Origin: Cordylochernes scorpioides
Taxonomy: Eukaryota > Arthropoda > Arachnida > Pseudoscorpiones > Chernetidae
Assembly (NCBI GenBank): GCA_030710605.1
Contig: CP092863.1
Coordinates: 63,076,508-63,140,507, forward strand
Direction of reading: 5' to 3'
DNA: 64,000 bases
In this document: positions 1-9,804 of the stretch, in pieces
Numbering within the stretch: position 1 is the stretch's first letter
How the letters are laid out: each line of letters opens with the position of its first letter
Program-made: the position numbers and the translations under genes
Notes under the pieces: model-generated
The model's database searches: none
Told to the model about the DNA's origin: nothing
Seen by the model: the letters and a program-made list of their open reading frames with translations, nothing else

Positions 1-388
1 AATATCGCATTGGGTTGTATTCAGGCGTATATATCATGAACTTTTGAAAAAATATTTTATTTATCGTTTTCTTCATATACATAATTTTAAAATTCATATT
101 TCAACTTATATATAACTTATTAAATCCAATATATGCCTTTTATTATCTAATATTTACCCATTGTAATTATGTAAATAAAAAAGTTGTAAATAATCCCTTC
201 CTTAAGTTTAAAACTACCAGACGATACATCAGCTAGATTTCCACCACCTGTTGACCAACCTGGACAATTGGAGAGTCCTGTTTTACTTCCTATGTGTATC
301 TCTATAAATAAAAATTATAATAAAAAATTTTTTTTTTTGCGAATTGAATAGGAAAAAGGCATTTTTTGATTGTGTTCAACAAACTCTT

Positions 389-698
389 TTTTTTGCTTAT
401 CCCTAGTACACGTGGTAAAGGCCATGATAATCATGGTAGGTTGAAGAAGGCGACTGCTTTTACTGTAAGTGCACCACATGTTTACACATGTGAAAAGCAG
501 TTTGACTTTGCATTTACAAATATACCAGAGCCCTGTTTGGTTACTTACATTCGCAGGTGGGGTTGGACTTTTGCAAGAATTGGGGGCCATTGGAGCATTT
601 TTGTTTTTAATCAGAAAAAAAGTGTCCAATGTGGGAATCAAACACCCTGGTCGTAGCGTTCGAAAACCAACGGTTTAGATCATCCTTCCACCGACCCC
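389..698 (-). mobile_element. tRNA-derived SINE (family B), full length
   Basis: Flanked by a perfect 12-bp duplication CAACAAACTCTT at 377-388 and 699-710. On the minus strand the head (about 698-630) resembles a tRNA, with a degenerate B box that is better kept in the copy at 14203 (GGGTTCGATTCC). A roughly 240-bp unrelated body and a T/A-rich tail follow. Bases 1-376 hold only AT-rich sequence. Confidence 0.8.
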
Positions 699-924
699 CA
701 ACAAACTCTTGATAAATAAAAATAAGTAATATTAATTATCATAGGCTAATATTCTAGGATTTAATGGGAAAACATTTTTTGATATATTTATAGATGGCGC
801 CAACAATCATGAAAAACCTTGTTTTCTCAATTTGACCATCTGAACTGGTATTTCCTCTATTCTTTTATTTTCATAATGCATACCAATATAACATATTATA
901 AACTTATATATGATATGTAAATTA

Positions 925-1185
925 TTTTTGACGCTGCCCGGTTTCCCGACCGGCCTTGGATATGTAACCGCCCCTGACGATGTCGTGTGATGGAACACTG
1001 AGCATTGCGGTCTTTCTGCTCTCCACGGTCACCCTTGGGCTCAATACTATTGGACCCGTCTCTGCCTCCCCCTTATCTCCGCGGATCACCACCCTGTCCC
1101 ACTCCTCTACATCCCGGCTCTCCTGGCCTCACCTGGCGATGATCCCCTGGCCACCCATCCCCAGGTCCCTCCAACAGTTTAATAT
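925..1185. other. GC-rich block in AT-rich surroundings, unclassified
   Basis: About 260 bp of clearly higher GC than its flanks, repeated in copy B at 53690-53945. A 76-codon open frame (980-1210) has no family signature. It may be the 3' end of a retroposon. Bases 1190-1430 include a fragment of the MITE family that reads ACTGCAATGG near its ends. Confidence 0.4.
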
Positions 1186-1429
1186 ATATAAAATGAAAGG
1201 ATATATATAGTGCTTTGTATATATTCGACTATGGGGCTCAAAAATCATCCATTCTGGTGGAAAGATATTTCCGATATGTTTTTTTTTTTATTTTTTTTTC
1301 TAAGGCCCTTACTGCAATGGTAAAATAAATAGGAGGGCCTCGCACATCAGTTTTTTAAAAGAAACATACATGTCAAAAATAGCTTAAATTTCTTATAACA
1401 GATGGCGCGCTAATGCATTATATAAACTA

Positions 1430-1981
1430 ACTAGACGAATGACCCGGGCAACGCCCGGGTTTACACGATTAAATGTATATTACATATGGAAGATGGACGT
1501 AGTTCCCGGAGGTCACCCGCGAGGCTTTTTTCTGTGTCACCAACTCTGCCCCCGCGCGCCAGGACCTCTTGATCCCTCTGATTGGTCGGTGGGAACTTGG
1601 ACTGTCCAACCGGCCGGCAGCCGGACGATTACATTTTCTCGAGGGGGGGGGGGGGCAGGGGGCAGGGAAGTCACGTGCTCGCTGGCAGCCAACGGGCGCG
1701 CGCCGCCGGCAGATCGCCCGCGTTCTAGAGGGCGCTGCTCGTGAGCTAAGTAGAATAATTTGAATATATAATTTTAATAATTGATTTATATATATTTTAA
1801 AATAGCCTATCGTCATCCCCGTTATTTTTTACCTATGTATGGAAATTTTGGTTTGAATTAGTGAACTACTGCGAATTTGTATACCGGGCATACAGACCAA
1901 CAAACAGACAAACATACAAACATTCATTTACAAGTATCTGATTCATTGTTTAATGAAAGTTTTGTCCACTTATACTACTAG
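1430..1981 (-). mobile_element. Non-autonomous Helitron/Helentron-like element
   Basis: On the minus strand the 3' end has the hallmark GC hairpin (CCCGGGCGTTGCCCGGG, about 1441-1460) followed by CTAGT, matching the Helitron CTRRT terminus. The other end, at about 1977-1981, also carries CTAGT. There is no transposase. The interior is GC-rich with a 13-G run at about 1643-1655; the copy B element (54192-54750) has 28 Gs there. Confidence 0.6.
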
Positions 1982-2659
1982 TTTATCTGATTGGTGAGAA
2001 TATGGTTTAAAAAAGAAAACTGGAAGACAAATAGTGGTTTGCATTGTTAGAATATTACACAGAGTAGCAATGGCTATAGATAAGATTGAGTTTGAAAGGG
2101 GGGATCTTTTGTATATAATAATTATTTTATTTTTTATTACAAAACACACGCTATATCTTATGTGGATTTATTCGTGTAAATGTTTAAACTATTTATGTAC
2201 ATAGTTTTTAAATATATATATAAATTATTTGTAGTTTTAGATAGAGAGAGAGAGAGTGAAGTTATTAAAATTTTAGAGCAATAAATTACACTAGAAATAA
2301 AGATTATGCAGATACATATTATCAAAAGTCCAATATATCTTTAAAGTTACAACCAGTAAAACAGTGGCACAAATATAAAATATTCCAAAACAATAACACT
2401 AATTAAAAAACTATGCTAATTAAAACTATAAATTTAAATTCTTAATGTAATTCAGGTCCACGGCATTTGATATATGTCATTATTGTTAATTTTCATTTTG
2501 ATGATTAATAAATTATGTTTGAGGTATCAAAACTTCCTTTTTGTTCAAACACAGCAACGTGTGAACGGGAACAGCTAGGTGGAGCAGAGTATCAAACATA
2601 AAGTTATCTTGACAAGCATAGATTCAGTAAGGATTGGATGTTTGCTAGAATCGTTTTAA

Positions 2660-2724
2660 CAAATGTTCGTTAGGCAAACTTTTACTCGGGTAAAAACCGG
2701 GCGAAGCCGGGTACATTCGCTAGT
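2660..2724 (+). mobile_element. Helitron-like 3' terminus
   Basis: A hairpin built from CCGGGCGAAGCCGGG at about 2697-2711 is followed by CTAGT at 2720-2724, the expected Helitron 3' structure. The 5' boundary is not clear and may lie just after the neighbouring element at 1981. A matching copy ends near 55493 in copy B. Confidence 0.5.
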
Positions 2725-2867
2725 ATTCTTATATTTACCCAGTGACAAGGGCAATGACCAAGGTTTACCCGTAGGTTCTGTGAAGACACATTTTTCATCG
2801 CAGTAAGGACAGTAGAAATTTTATTTATTTGTTAAAAGAAACATTCGCGTCTTAATGTCTTCATTCG

Positions 2868-3230
2868 TTATATATAGAGGACTGCAAGGATGGCCAGGTA
2901 TATATGGTCCAGAGTGAGTTGGGTGTTGTGACAGTTATTGCAATTACTGTAGGATCTAGTCATGTCTGGGTTTATATTCATTCCTTTAAAATGTCCTGTT
3001 CTGATTCTTGAAATTGTTGTTTTTAATTCTCTCTTAATGTTAAGGTTGCCTATGGGCTGGAGTATTTTGGTTTTTGTAATGAGTTTTTCTATCGTATTTG
3101 CGTCTCTCAATGTTATTGAATTGGTTTCCAGTGCCTGTTTACGTCCTACATTCGCTAGGCCATCAGCCTGTTCATTGCCCTCTATTCCAACATGAGCTGG
3201 TATCCATTGCAAGGTACATCTTTTGTACAT
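2868..3230 (-). pseudogene. LINE (non-LTR) RNase H fragment
   Basis: The 120-residue minus-strand frame contains WIPAHVGIEGNEQAD, the C-terminal active-site region of RNase H in I/Jockey-type LINE polyproteins. A basic RTGHF segment and a Cys-rich tail (CNNCHNTQLTLDH) follow, resembling the C-terminal zinc knuckle of these proteins. No RT domain lies upstream, so this is a dead fragment. It is preserved identically in copy B at 55637-55999. MITE debris lies between it and the Helitron end at 2724. Confidence 0.75.
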
Positions 3231-3436
3231 TGTGTCAAGGGGTGAATGAGTATTTTCATAGAATGTTTAAACTTGACTCCTCCAACCTTCAATAAGAGAT
3301 AGCCTCTAGGTGAGACCTGAGTGTATCCGTTTTTAGGTAGTCTCTTAAAGAAGGTTTTACTGTGTATAACAAAGTCAATTTAAACCTTTTTTTACAAATA
3401 TATTTCAAATTTTATTCATTTAATCTCAAAAGAGAG

Positions 3437-4320
3437 AGATATTCGTAACTCAGGGAGCACAGAACTCAAACTACCCAGGGAGTCCAGCTTACCAGTATGG
3501 ACTAGTGCTAAGCGCTTTTACTCGCGTCCTGTTTTGATTACTGAGTTGAACCTGTTGACCAGGAAGTTCCATGCTTCAGAGAGAGATATTTATAACCCAG
3601 GGAGCGCAGAACACCAACTACCCGGGGAGTCCAGCTCGCCAGTATGGGCTAGTGTTGAGCGCTTTTACTCGCGTCCTGTTTGTTTTCTGAGTTGAACCAG
3701 TTGACTAGGAAGTTCCATGCTTCAGAGAGATATATTTATAACCCAGGGAGCGCAGAACACCAACTACCCGGGGAGTCCAGCTCACCAGTATGGACTAGTG
3801 CTAAGCGCTTTTACTCGCGTCCTGTTTTGATTACTGAGTTGAACCTGTTAACCAGGAAGTTCCATGCTTCAGAGAGAGATATTTATAACCCAGAGGGCGC
3901 AGAACACCAACTACCCCGGGAGTCCAGCTCACTAGTATGGACTAGTGCTAAGCGCTTTTACTCGCGTCCTGTTTTGATTGCTGAGTTGAACCTGTTAACC
4001 AGGAAGTTCCATGCTTCAGAGAGAGATATTTATAACCCAGAGGGCGCAGAACACCAACTACCCCGGGAGTCCAGCTCACTAGTATGGACTAGTGCTAAGC
4101 GCTTTCACTCGCGTCCTGTTTTTATTGCTGAGTTGAACCAGTTGACCAGGAAGTTCCATGCTTAAGTGAGATATATTTATAACCCAGGGAGAGCAGAACA
4201 CCAACTACCTGAGGAGTCCAGCTCACTAGTATGGGCTAGTTTTGAGCGCTTTTACTCGCGTCCTGTTTGATTGATGAGTTGAACCAGTTGACTAAGAAGT
4301 TCCATGCTGGTGTTGAGTCT
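3437..4320 (+). repeat. 147-bp minisatellite, about 6 units
   Basis: The landmark TATAACCCAG recurs at 3591, 3737, 3884, 4031 and 4178, with a degenerate first unit near 3444, a period of 146-147 bp. Because 147 is 49 codons, one frame (3680-4165) stays open through several units and would encode 49-residue repeats containing LLTRKFHASERDIYNP. Copy B has about five units (56206-56925). The array ends about 330 bp upstream of the RACK1-like start codon. Confidence 0.9.
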
Positions 4321-4654
4321 GGAAGACTAGCCATAGATCAATCTTGAGAGTATAAATTGTATTTATGAGAGTAGTAAATAAGAAACCTATACTTTTAAAT
4401 TCTTTCAAATAATAATAATAAAAAAGGTTTTTCAATATTTTAATATAATAAAAATATATTCTCATTCAGCGCACTTTCAAAAATTTCAATAATAATTATA
4501 TTAAAATTTATATTCAATTAATATTCTGCGATTTAAAAAAATAATCTGTGTTCGCAATTTTTTTTCATTATTTTCCAGGATCAACATATTTCGATTATTT
4601 ACTTCCATCGTTTGTGTTTAAATTTATTACTTCACATATAAAAAATAAGAATCA
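4321..4654 (+). promoter_or_regulatory. 5' flank of RACK1-like gene A
   Basis: This 330-bp AT-rich stretch separates the minisatellite from the start codon. TTATTTTCCAG at about 4569-4579 looks like a splice acceptor, so a 5' UTR intron is possible. No TATA box or terminal oligopyrimidine start can be assigned with confidence. The sequence is nearly identical in copy B. Confidence 0.3.
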
Positions 4655-5590
4655 ATGTCTGATCAACTGGAACTAAGAGGCATTCTCCGTGGACATAATG
4701 GATGGGTGACTCAAATCTCAACAAATTATAGTCATCCCAATATAATTATTTCATCTTCAAGAGACAAAAGTCTGATCATCTGGAAAATCACTGAAGATAA
4801 TAACAACTATGGCATTCCACATAAACGCCTCAAAGGACATGGTCACTTTGTTAGTGATTGTACCACAAGCATTGATGGTACCCATGCCCTCTCTGCATCA
4901 TGGGACAAGACAATGCGTCTTTGGGATTTGAATACTGGTGTTTCAATCAAACGATTTGTAGGCCATAAGAACGATGTAACGTCTGTTTCCATGTCGGCCG
5001 ACAGCAGAATAATCGCCTCTGGATCTAGAGACAAAACGGTCAAAATCTGGAACACCAATGGGGATAAGAAATTTGAATTCGAAGACCATACAGAGTGGGT
5101 TTCAGCCGTAAGTTTTCTTCCTAACGAAACCCGAGATTTGGTCTCCGCCGGCTGGGACAAACAAGTAAATCTTTGGAATATGTATAGGTGTAGATTGAAG
5201 TCCAGATATGTAGGACATAGACACCAAGTGAACGCATTGACTGTCTCACCTGATGGCAATGTTTGTCTATCTGGAAGCAAGGATGGAAAGATTCTAATGT
5301 GGGATACGACAGAGCATAAATGTTTGACAATGATGGACAACAACGAGAGCGTTGAATCCCTGGCCATCAATCCAACCAAGAATTTCATGTCCTCGACTTG
5401 TGGACCTGCTATCAAACTGTGGGATTTGGACCACAAGACCCTAGTGGATGAGATAAGGCCTGAAGTCACTGCTTCCAGATCTCTCCAGCCGGACTTCATT
5501 TCCCAAGCTTGGTCCACGGATGGAACAACCCTCTATGCTGGATATACAGATGGTAACATCCGGGTATATAAAGTCACCCCTCATACATAA
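4655..5590 (+). CDS. RACK1: RACK1-like seven-WD40 scaffold protein, copy A
   Basis: The 311-residue product has the RACK1 architecture, seven WD40 blades with GH...WD spacing, and opens with LRGILRGHNGWVTQI, very close to the canonical LRGTLKGHNGWVTQI. YGIP before blade 2, HFVSD, and AGYTDGNIRVYKV at the C terminus are RACK1 signatures. RACK1 binds the head of the 40S ribosomal subunit and scaffolds kinases such as PKC; that role is family knowledge. Usual length is 313-319, so this is full length. The coding region has no intron. The protein is more divergent than most animal RACK1s. AATAAA lies about 15 bp after the stop. It differs from copy B at three residues (T/K near 230, E/G near 272, H/Y near 310). 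A retrogene or lineage-specific paralog cannot be excluded. Confidence 0.9.
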   Translation: MSDQLELRGILRGHNGWVTQISTNYSHPNIIISSSRDKSLIIWKITEDNNNYGIPHKRLKGHGHFVSDCTTSIDGTHALSASWDKTMRLWDLNTGVSIKRFVGHKNDVTSVSMSADSRIIASGSRDKTVKIWNTNGDKKFEFEDHTEWVSAVSFLPNETRDLVSAGWDKQVNLWNMYRCRLKSRYVGHRHQVNALTVSPDGNVCLSGSKDGKILMWDTTEHKCLTMMDNNESVESLAINPTKNFMSSTCGPAIKLWDLDHKTLVDEIRPEVTASRSLQPDFISQAWSTDGTTLYAGYTDGNIRVYKVTPHT

Positions 5591-6199
5591 TTTCATCTAT
5601 TAAATAAAATTAATTTTACTCCTTTCATAAATTGTATCCTTTTTAATTCTTTAAACTTCTTTTTTTAATGTTTTATAGCTAAATATATTGAAATATTCTA
5701 TATCTATATATGGTCAAAGAAATTAAAAATGAGTATAAATGGTAATCTTGTCGGTAGGAAATCGATCTATAAAGCAAAGGTTACCTCACAAAGATGGCTA
5801 ACTAGGAGTCAGTTTTGACGGTAGAAGCGACCTTTGCTTTTAAAGATGAGTATGCAAACTTTAGCTTAGACTGCCTAATTTCCACCACACGAGGAAGACT
5901 TGAGGCTCATTTAAACTCCATTTCTGGAACAATAATTTTTGTAAATTCATTTTAGATTTTCTTTTCTGTTTGATAAATCCAACCTTTCAGTTTTAATTTT
6001 GTTTTTAGTGGTGTTTATTGAATTGTATATAAAATGAATTGTATATAAGCTGCTAAAATGTATTTAGGCGCAAGTAAACCAAGCTGGGATATCGCGTCCT
6101 ATATGTCAAATAATGATTTAAAAAAAAGCTAAAACTTTAATAAACCTTAGGACTGGCTGTCATTATAGACCTATTTCTAGGAATCTATCTATATATATA
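5591..6199. other. Intergenic with a short inverted-repeat element
   Basis: AT-rich 3' flank of the RACK1-like gene. At about 5768-5852 two arms (TAAAGCAAAGGT and ACCTTTGCTTTTAAAG) bracket a stretch with GTCAGTTTTGACGG. A related hairpin with the arm AAAGAGACAAGGGTCGCCTC lies at 26610-26693. No gene is seen in the remainder. Confidence 0.5.
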
Positions 6200-6358
6200 C
6201 AGATAAACCTGTCTATAGTGCCCCCTCTAAATAGCGCCTCCCTCTATATAGCGCCCGATTTTAAATACGTAGTATGATGCGATTTACATTAAAAGTGACC
6301 TGTCTATAGCACCCTATTTTGGTGAGTCCCAAGAGGGGGCGCTATAGATAGGATTAAC
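6200..6358. mobile_element. Pogo-like MITE, family P3
   Basis: Starts at TA-CAGATAAACCTGTCTATAG and ends with the inverse. The interior repeats TAGCGCC and GGGCGCTATAG in both orientations. Copies occur at 58809-58967 (duplication partner) and 29730-29906. TA target use and CAGT-AAACC-type termini are typical of pogo/Tigger derivatives. Confidence 0.75.
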
Positions 6359-6370
6359 TATATATATATA

Positions 6371-6434
6371 AATAAAGAAGGCATCTCCTGACCACAAGCA
6401 CATGTGCTTGTGGTCAGGAGATGCCTTCTTTATT
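6371..6434. repeat. Perfect 64-bp palindrome without spacer
   Basis: The 32 bases 6371-6402 are exactly the reverse complement of 6403-6434, meeting at ACATGT with no loop. It is followed by about 60 bp of AT-rich sequence also missing from copy B, where the equivalent site next to the P3 MITE holds a Tc1 element instead. Confidence 0.95.
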
Positions 6435-6865
6435 TTTAATATCAACACCTGACCCACTTATCTTTTATTTTTTTCTATTGTTTTTTCATATATATAAATG
6501 AATGTGATTCTGTCTGTACTCGATAGATTCAAAAACCACACATCCAATCGCCGTAAAATTAGAGGAATTATTAAGTATATTCCCGGGAAGGTTTTTGATT
6601 AAAAAAATCAGAGTTTGGGTTCTAGCACTACTAAGATAAAGTTCACCTTAAATCATCAAATATCATTTCATGATGATATTTAATAATTACAAAAATATTG
6701 TTCAATTGAAGTTCGTTAGCAATATTGTATAATATCATAAGTGAAGAAACATGTTTATTCTACCATCAAAGTATTTTAGTATACTTATATTTTGTAAAAA
6801 AAAATTCAACATATTATTTTGATATCAAAAATAATATATATATATGTCGTACCACAAGTACTAGC
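6435..6865. other. AT-rich intergenic, no gene seen
   Basis: Shared with copy B (60466-60825) except for the first part. Contains the short inverted pair AAATATCATTTCATGATGATATTT near 6656-6679. No coding frame or known repeat is recognised. Confidence 0.5.
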
Positions 6866-7095
6866 AGTCATGGGGCCTGGTGGTGAGGCGTCAATGGGTA
6901 ACACAAAGGACGAGGCAGGTTGGATGTCACCTAGAAGAGAGACCAGCGCCGACGACACGGCAAGGTCCAAGGGTGTGATCTTCTCGAAAAGAAGAGATGA
7001 TCTGTAAGAATGGTAAAGATGATCTGTTATTGTCCGGCCAGTTTGTCGGTGTTCCGCGGATGTCGTAAAACCGAGAGGAAATGACAAAACTCTTT
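6866..7095. other. GC-rich block, unclassified
   Basis: Begins after a TA-rich run at ATGTCGTACCACAAG and is present in both duplication copies (61317-61545 in B). Composition contrasts with the flanks and suggests an old retroposon or an exon remnant. Overlapping open frames on both strands are short and disagree between the copies. Confidence 0.35.
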
Positions 7096-7198
7096 ACAAA
7101 TTGAACCTCGCCCTGTCTTGGATGCTATGAACTCTCAATGTGTTCTCTAAATATTTATTGACACATTCAAAATATTAACCTCAAAAATATAAATAAAA

Positions 7199-7562
7199 AG
7201 TCGGTGGATGAGTGGGTAACACCCTCGATTCCCGACAGTCACGAACGGGGATTGAATCCCGCGTTAAAATTTTGTTTAATATGTGAATAACCTCCACATA
7301 TTATTCACTGTTTCTATTATCATAAACTAGGTTGCTCTTGTTGAGCGGTACCTAATACAGTCGAACTTGGATAATTCGAACCCCAAGGGACCATAAAAAA
7401 AATCGAATTATCCAAAAATTCGAATTAAAAACGGAAATTTTATTTATTTCAAATTCTAGGGACCAAGATAAATATTCGAATTAAAGAGGTTTTCGAATTA
7501 AAGAAGTTCGAATTATCCAAGTTCTACTGTAAAGTGATTTTGAACCGGATCTCAAACATTAA
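7199..7562 (+). mobile_element. tRNA-derived SINE (family A), interrupted by a P2 MITE
   Basis: The head GTCGGTGGATGAGTGGGTAA carries an A-box-like TGAGTGGGTAAC, and GGGATTGAATCCC is a good B box. The body runs to GAACCGGATCTC. The same SINE without interruption is at 17112-17300. It is absent from copy B, which reads straight through at about 61640, so it inserted after the duplication. AAAATATAAA flanks on both sides look like the target duplication. Confidence 0.8.
7358..7529. mobile_element. Pogo-like MITE, family P2
   Basis: Runs from CAGTCGAACTTGGATAATTC to CCAAGTTCTACTG with TA on both sides. Removing it and one TA restores the SINE sequence CCTAATAAAGTGATTTT seen uninterrupted at 17112-17300, so this is a clean filled/empty site pair. 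The interior repeats TTCGAATTA in both orientations. A second copy is at 29539-29710. Confidence 0.9.
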
Positions 7563-8059
7563 AATATAAACTTCTTTTTACTCACATCTTTCTATCTTAT
7601 TCTGCATTTTTTTAATATATATATAAAAATAATATAATACATGACAGCTTATATAACCCATTAGGTAACTGCCTTCTCTCTTGTATTATGTCACAATCCT
7701 TGCTCAATGTGGCGTCCTATATTCTCAAACACCGCCTGCAGACAATAGATGACAGATTGAATAACATTAAATAACATATCTGTTGAAATTGATGAAACGT
7801 GCCGTCTGATAGACGGGGGTGTAAATATTATTTTTTATATTTATCCTTACACCACACTGTCTCTACACACCTTTTTGAACGTTGGAATGGGGAAGGTGAA
7901 TTCGGACAGGAGCAACCGAAGAGAAGACCTTTAATTATAAACCACCTACAAGGAAAATAGAATAAATTTAATTACTATTAAAGTTAATTTTTTTCATTAT
8001 CACAAAACTTATTTTTATTTTGAGTCAAAAGGCGATCCATCAATTAAGTTTATAAAAAA
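7563..8059. other. Intergenic, no gene seen
   Basis: AT-rich and shared with copy B (about 61645-62120). A short segment with ATGACAGATT and GAAACGTGCCGTCTGATAGA is conserved between copies, but there is no coding signal. Confidence 0.5.
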
Positions 8060-8276
8060 GGGCGTACCTGGATCTGTAAAGAAAAAAAAAACAACAATCT
8101 TTTCTCAAAATATATCGAGAGATTGCTCCCTCTTTATGAATTTATTGCACAGTCGACTGTGACAATGGCTGTGCAATAAATTGATAAAGAGGGAGAAATT
8201 TATCGAAATACAAGTATTTTGAGAAAAAAAAAAGTTTTTTTTTCTTTACAGATCCAGGTACGCCTTTTTATATAAA
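8060..8276. mobile_element. Palindromic MITE, present only in copy A
   Basis: Arms beginning GGGCGTACCTGGATCTGTAA and ending TTACAGATCCAGGTACGCC are inverted over about 90 bp, with a short loop around TGACAATGGC. The copy B equivalent (about 62105-62130) lacks it. ACTTATTTTTATTT occurs on both flanks and may be the target duplication. Bases 8277-8768 are AT-rich receptor 5' flank. Confidence 0.75.
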
Positions 8277-8768
8277 CTTATTTTTATTTGTTTTAATTAT
8301 GGAAACTTCCTTTTACATATACGATATGAGCGAGAAAAAAGAAATTAATGTTGACAAACCAGCCAAACATAGTGTGACAATATTTATCTGAGCATATCAA
8401 GATATTAAGTAATTGGTTTTCCTGAAACATTTTATATTCAATATATATAATGAAAGTTGTGTGGGTCAACAAACAAACTTAATGTTTATTTAGTTTGCTT
8501 GATTGAATTTCGATTATTTCAGCATTTCTTGGTTGAAAGCTTATGAAATGTATTACCTTATTTCATCCTCTTTCTAAAATAGTCTTTCGTCGAGAAGAAG
8601 ACCTATACTAAAATATATATAAGGTTTCTTTCCTAAATAATTCAATCAAATTCTTCAATCGTTTATGAATATATTTTTATTTGAACATTTCATATTGATA
8701 TTTTCCTCTATTTTGGAAATTTCTGTGATAAACTAGAAGAATAAGAAATACTTGCTAAATTAGCAAAT

Positions 8769-9804
8769 ATGATTCCAATTATGAATTCAAATGAAGATAT
8801 TGAATTTTTTCCAAGATACCTTATTCTGATTGGTTATATTACAGCAAATTGGTCAATAATGAAGGTAAGTTCTGTGACCAAAATATGGTGGTGGATAAGC
8901 CTGATTTTATTTATTTGTGTTAAATTAATCAACGAATTTTTTCTGATTCCTAACACGAAAAATTCTTTTAGATTCAGAACGTATTTAACTATAAGTTTTA
9001 TTTTGTTTATTAATATTTATCTTTACGTAAAAAAAGAAACTATAAAAGAATTCCTTATAAACTTGAAAAATCTTGAAAAAAATTATTTATTCACACCCGT
9101 TGGAAATTCTTTTCTTTATTTCTGCGTTGCAACACTTATAAATATTTTGATGAAGAATTTTTTCTCTTTCATTCGAATTTATAGAAATGAAAATCGTATA
9201 GATTATTTTAGAATAATTAAAATATTTGAAGATATCACAGTTCAATCCCATATATTTGTATGGTATTTTCTATTGACAAAACTGATTCAAATAGCCATTA
9301 AACAACGAAAAAGTTTGGAAGGAATGAAAATAAAGCGAGAATATATTAAATATTTAGATGAATTTGATAAATTAAAAGAAATAATATCATCTTTAAATGA
9401 TATCTATTCATATCCTTTGTTGTTTTATTGTGGTAAAGTTTTAAATAGTTTTTGCAACATTAGTAAAATATCAAAATGCTCATAATAACATGGATGCTTC
9501 AAAATATTTGAAACCTTTTTTCACCAATCTGGTTATTATATCGAATCTTTTATCTTTATGTATTTTGGGAGGAATTTTGAAAAAGGAGACAAAGAAGCTA
9601 TCCAAGATAATTATGAGTTATGTAACAAGTGGAAATCCAGAAAATCGATGTTACGTAATGACATTAGAACAAATCAATCCAGGACTGTCTATGATTGCTT
9701 GCGATTTCTTGGAATTCAATCTTGGAACTTTTATGTCAATATGTGGATTTGGAATCACCTATGGATTGCTCTTCTACCAATTTCTTGGTGAAAAAAATAT
9801 GTGA
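8769..9804 (+). pseudogene. Gustatory-receptor-like gene, copy A, frameshifted
   Basis: The reading frame matches the intact 344-residue copy at 62599-63633 until about residue 230. There TTTTTGCAACA replaces TTTTGCTACA, an extra T near 9450, and the frame stops at 9485. The remaining C-terminal part (from about 9490) is intact in another frame and keeps TYGLLFYQF. The first 238 residues contain several hydrophobic segments; a product made from them would lack the final membrane helices and should not form a channel. Apart from the frameshift, D/N near residue 198 is the only protein difference noticed. An assembly error in a T run is possible. Confidence 0.85.

Noticed and set aside
1439-1816. 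Frames across the GC-rich Helitron interior (both strands; also 54201-54593)
   Set aside because: Produced by GC-rich composition and by the G run; reading frame changes with run length between copies.
3680-4165. 161-residue repeat protein upstream of RACK1
   Set aside because: Not annotated as a gene: the frame is open because the 147-bp unit is a multiple of three, the edge units break it, and there is no start context. Kept as a finding only.
4843-5517. 224-codon minus-strand frame opposite the RACK1-like gene (also 57466-58140)
   Set aside because: Antisense shadow of a conserved WD40 coding region; no motif of its own.
7199-7275. tRNA gene at the head of SINE family A
   Set aside because: A and B boxes are present but it continues into a shared SINE body and lacks a convincing acceptor stem.
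8860-8872. Splice donor GGTAAGT in the receptor gene (also near 62690)
   Set aside because: The frame continues through it in both copies with membrane-protein sequence, so an intron is not needed.
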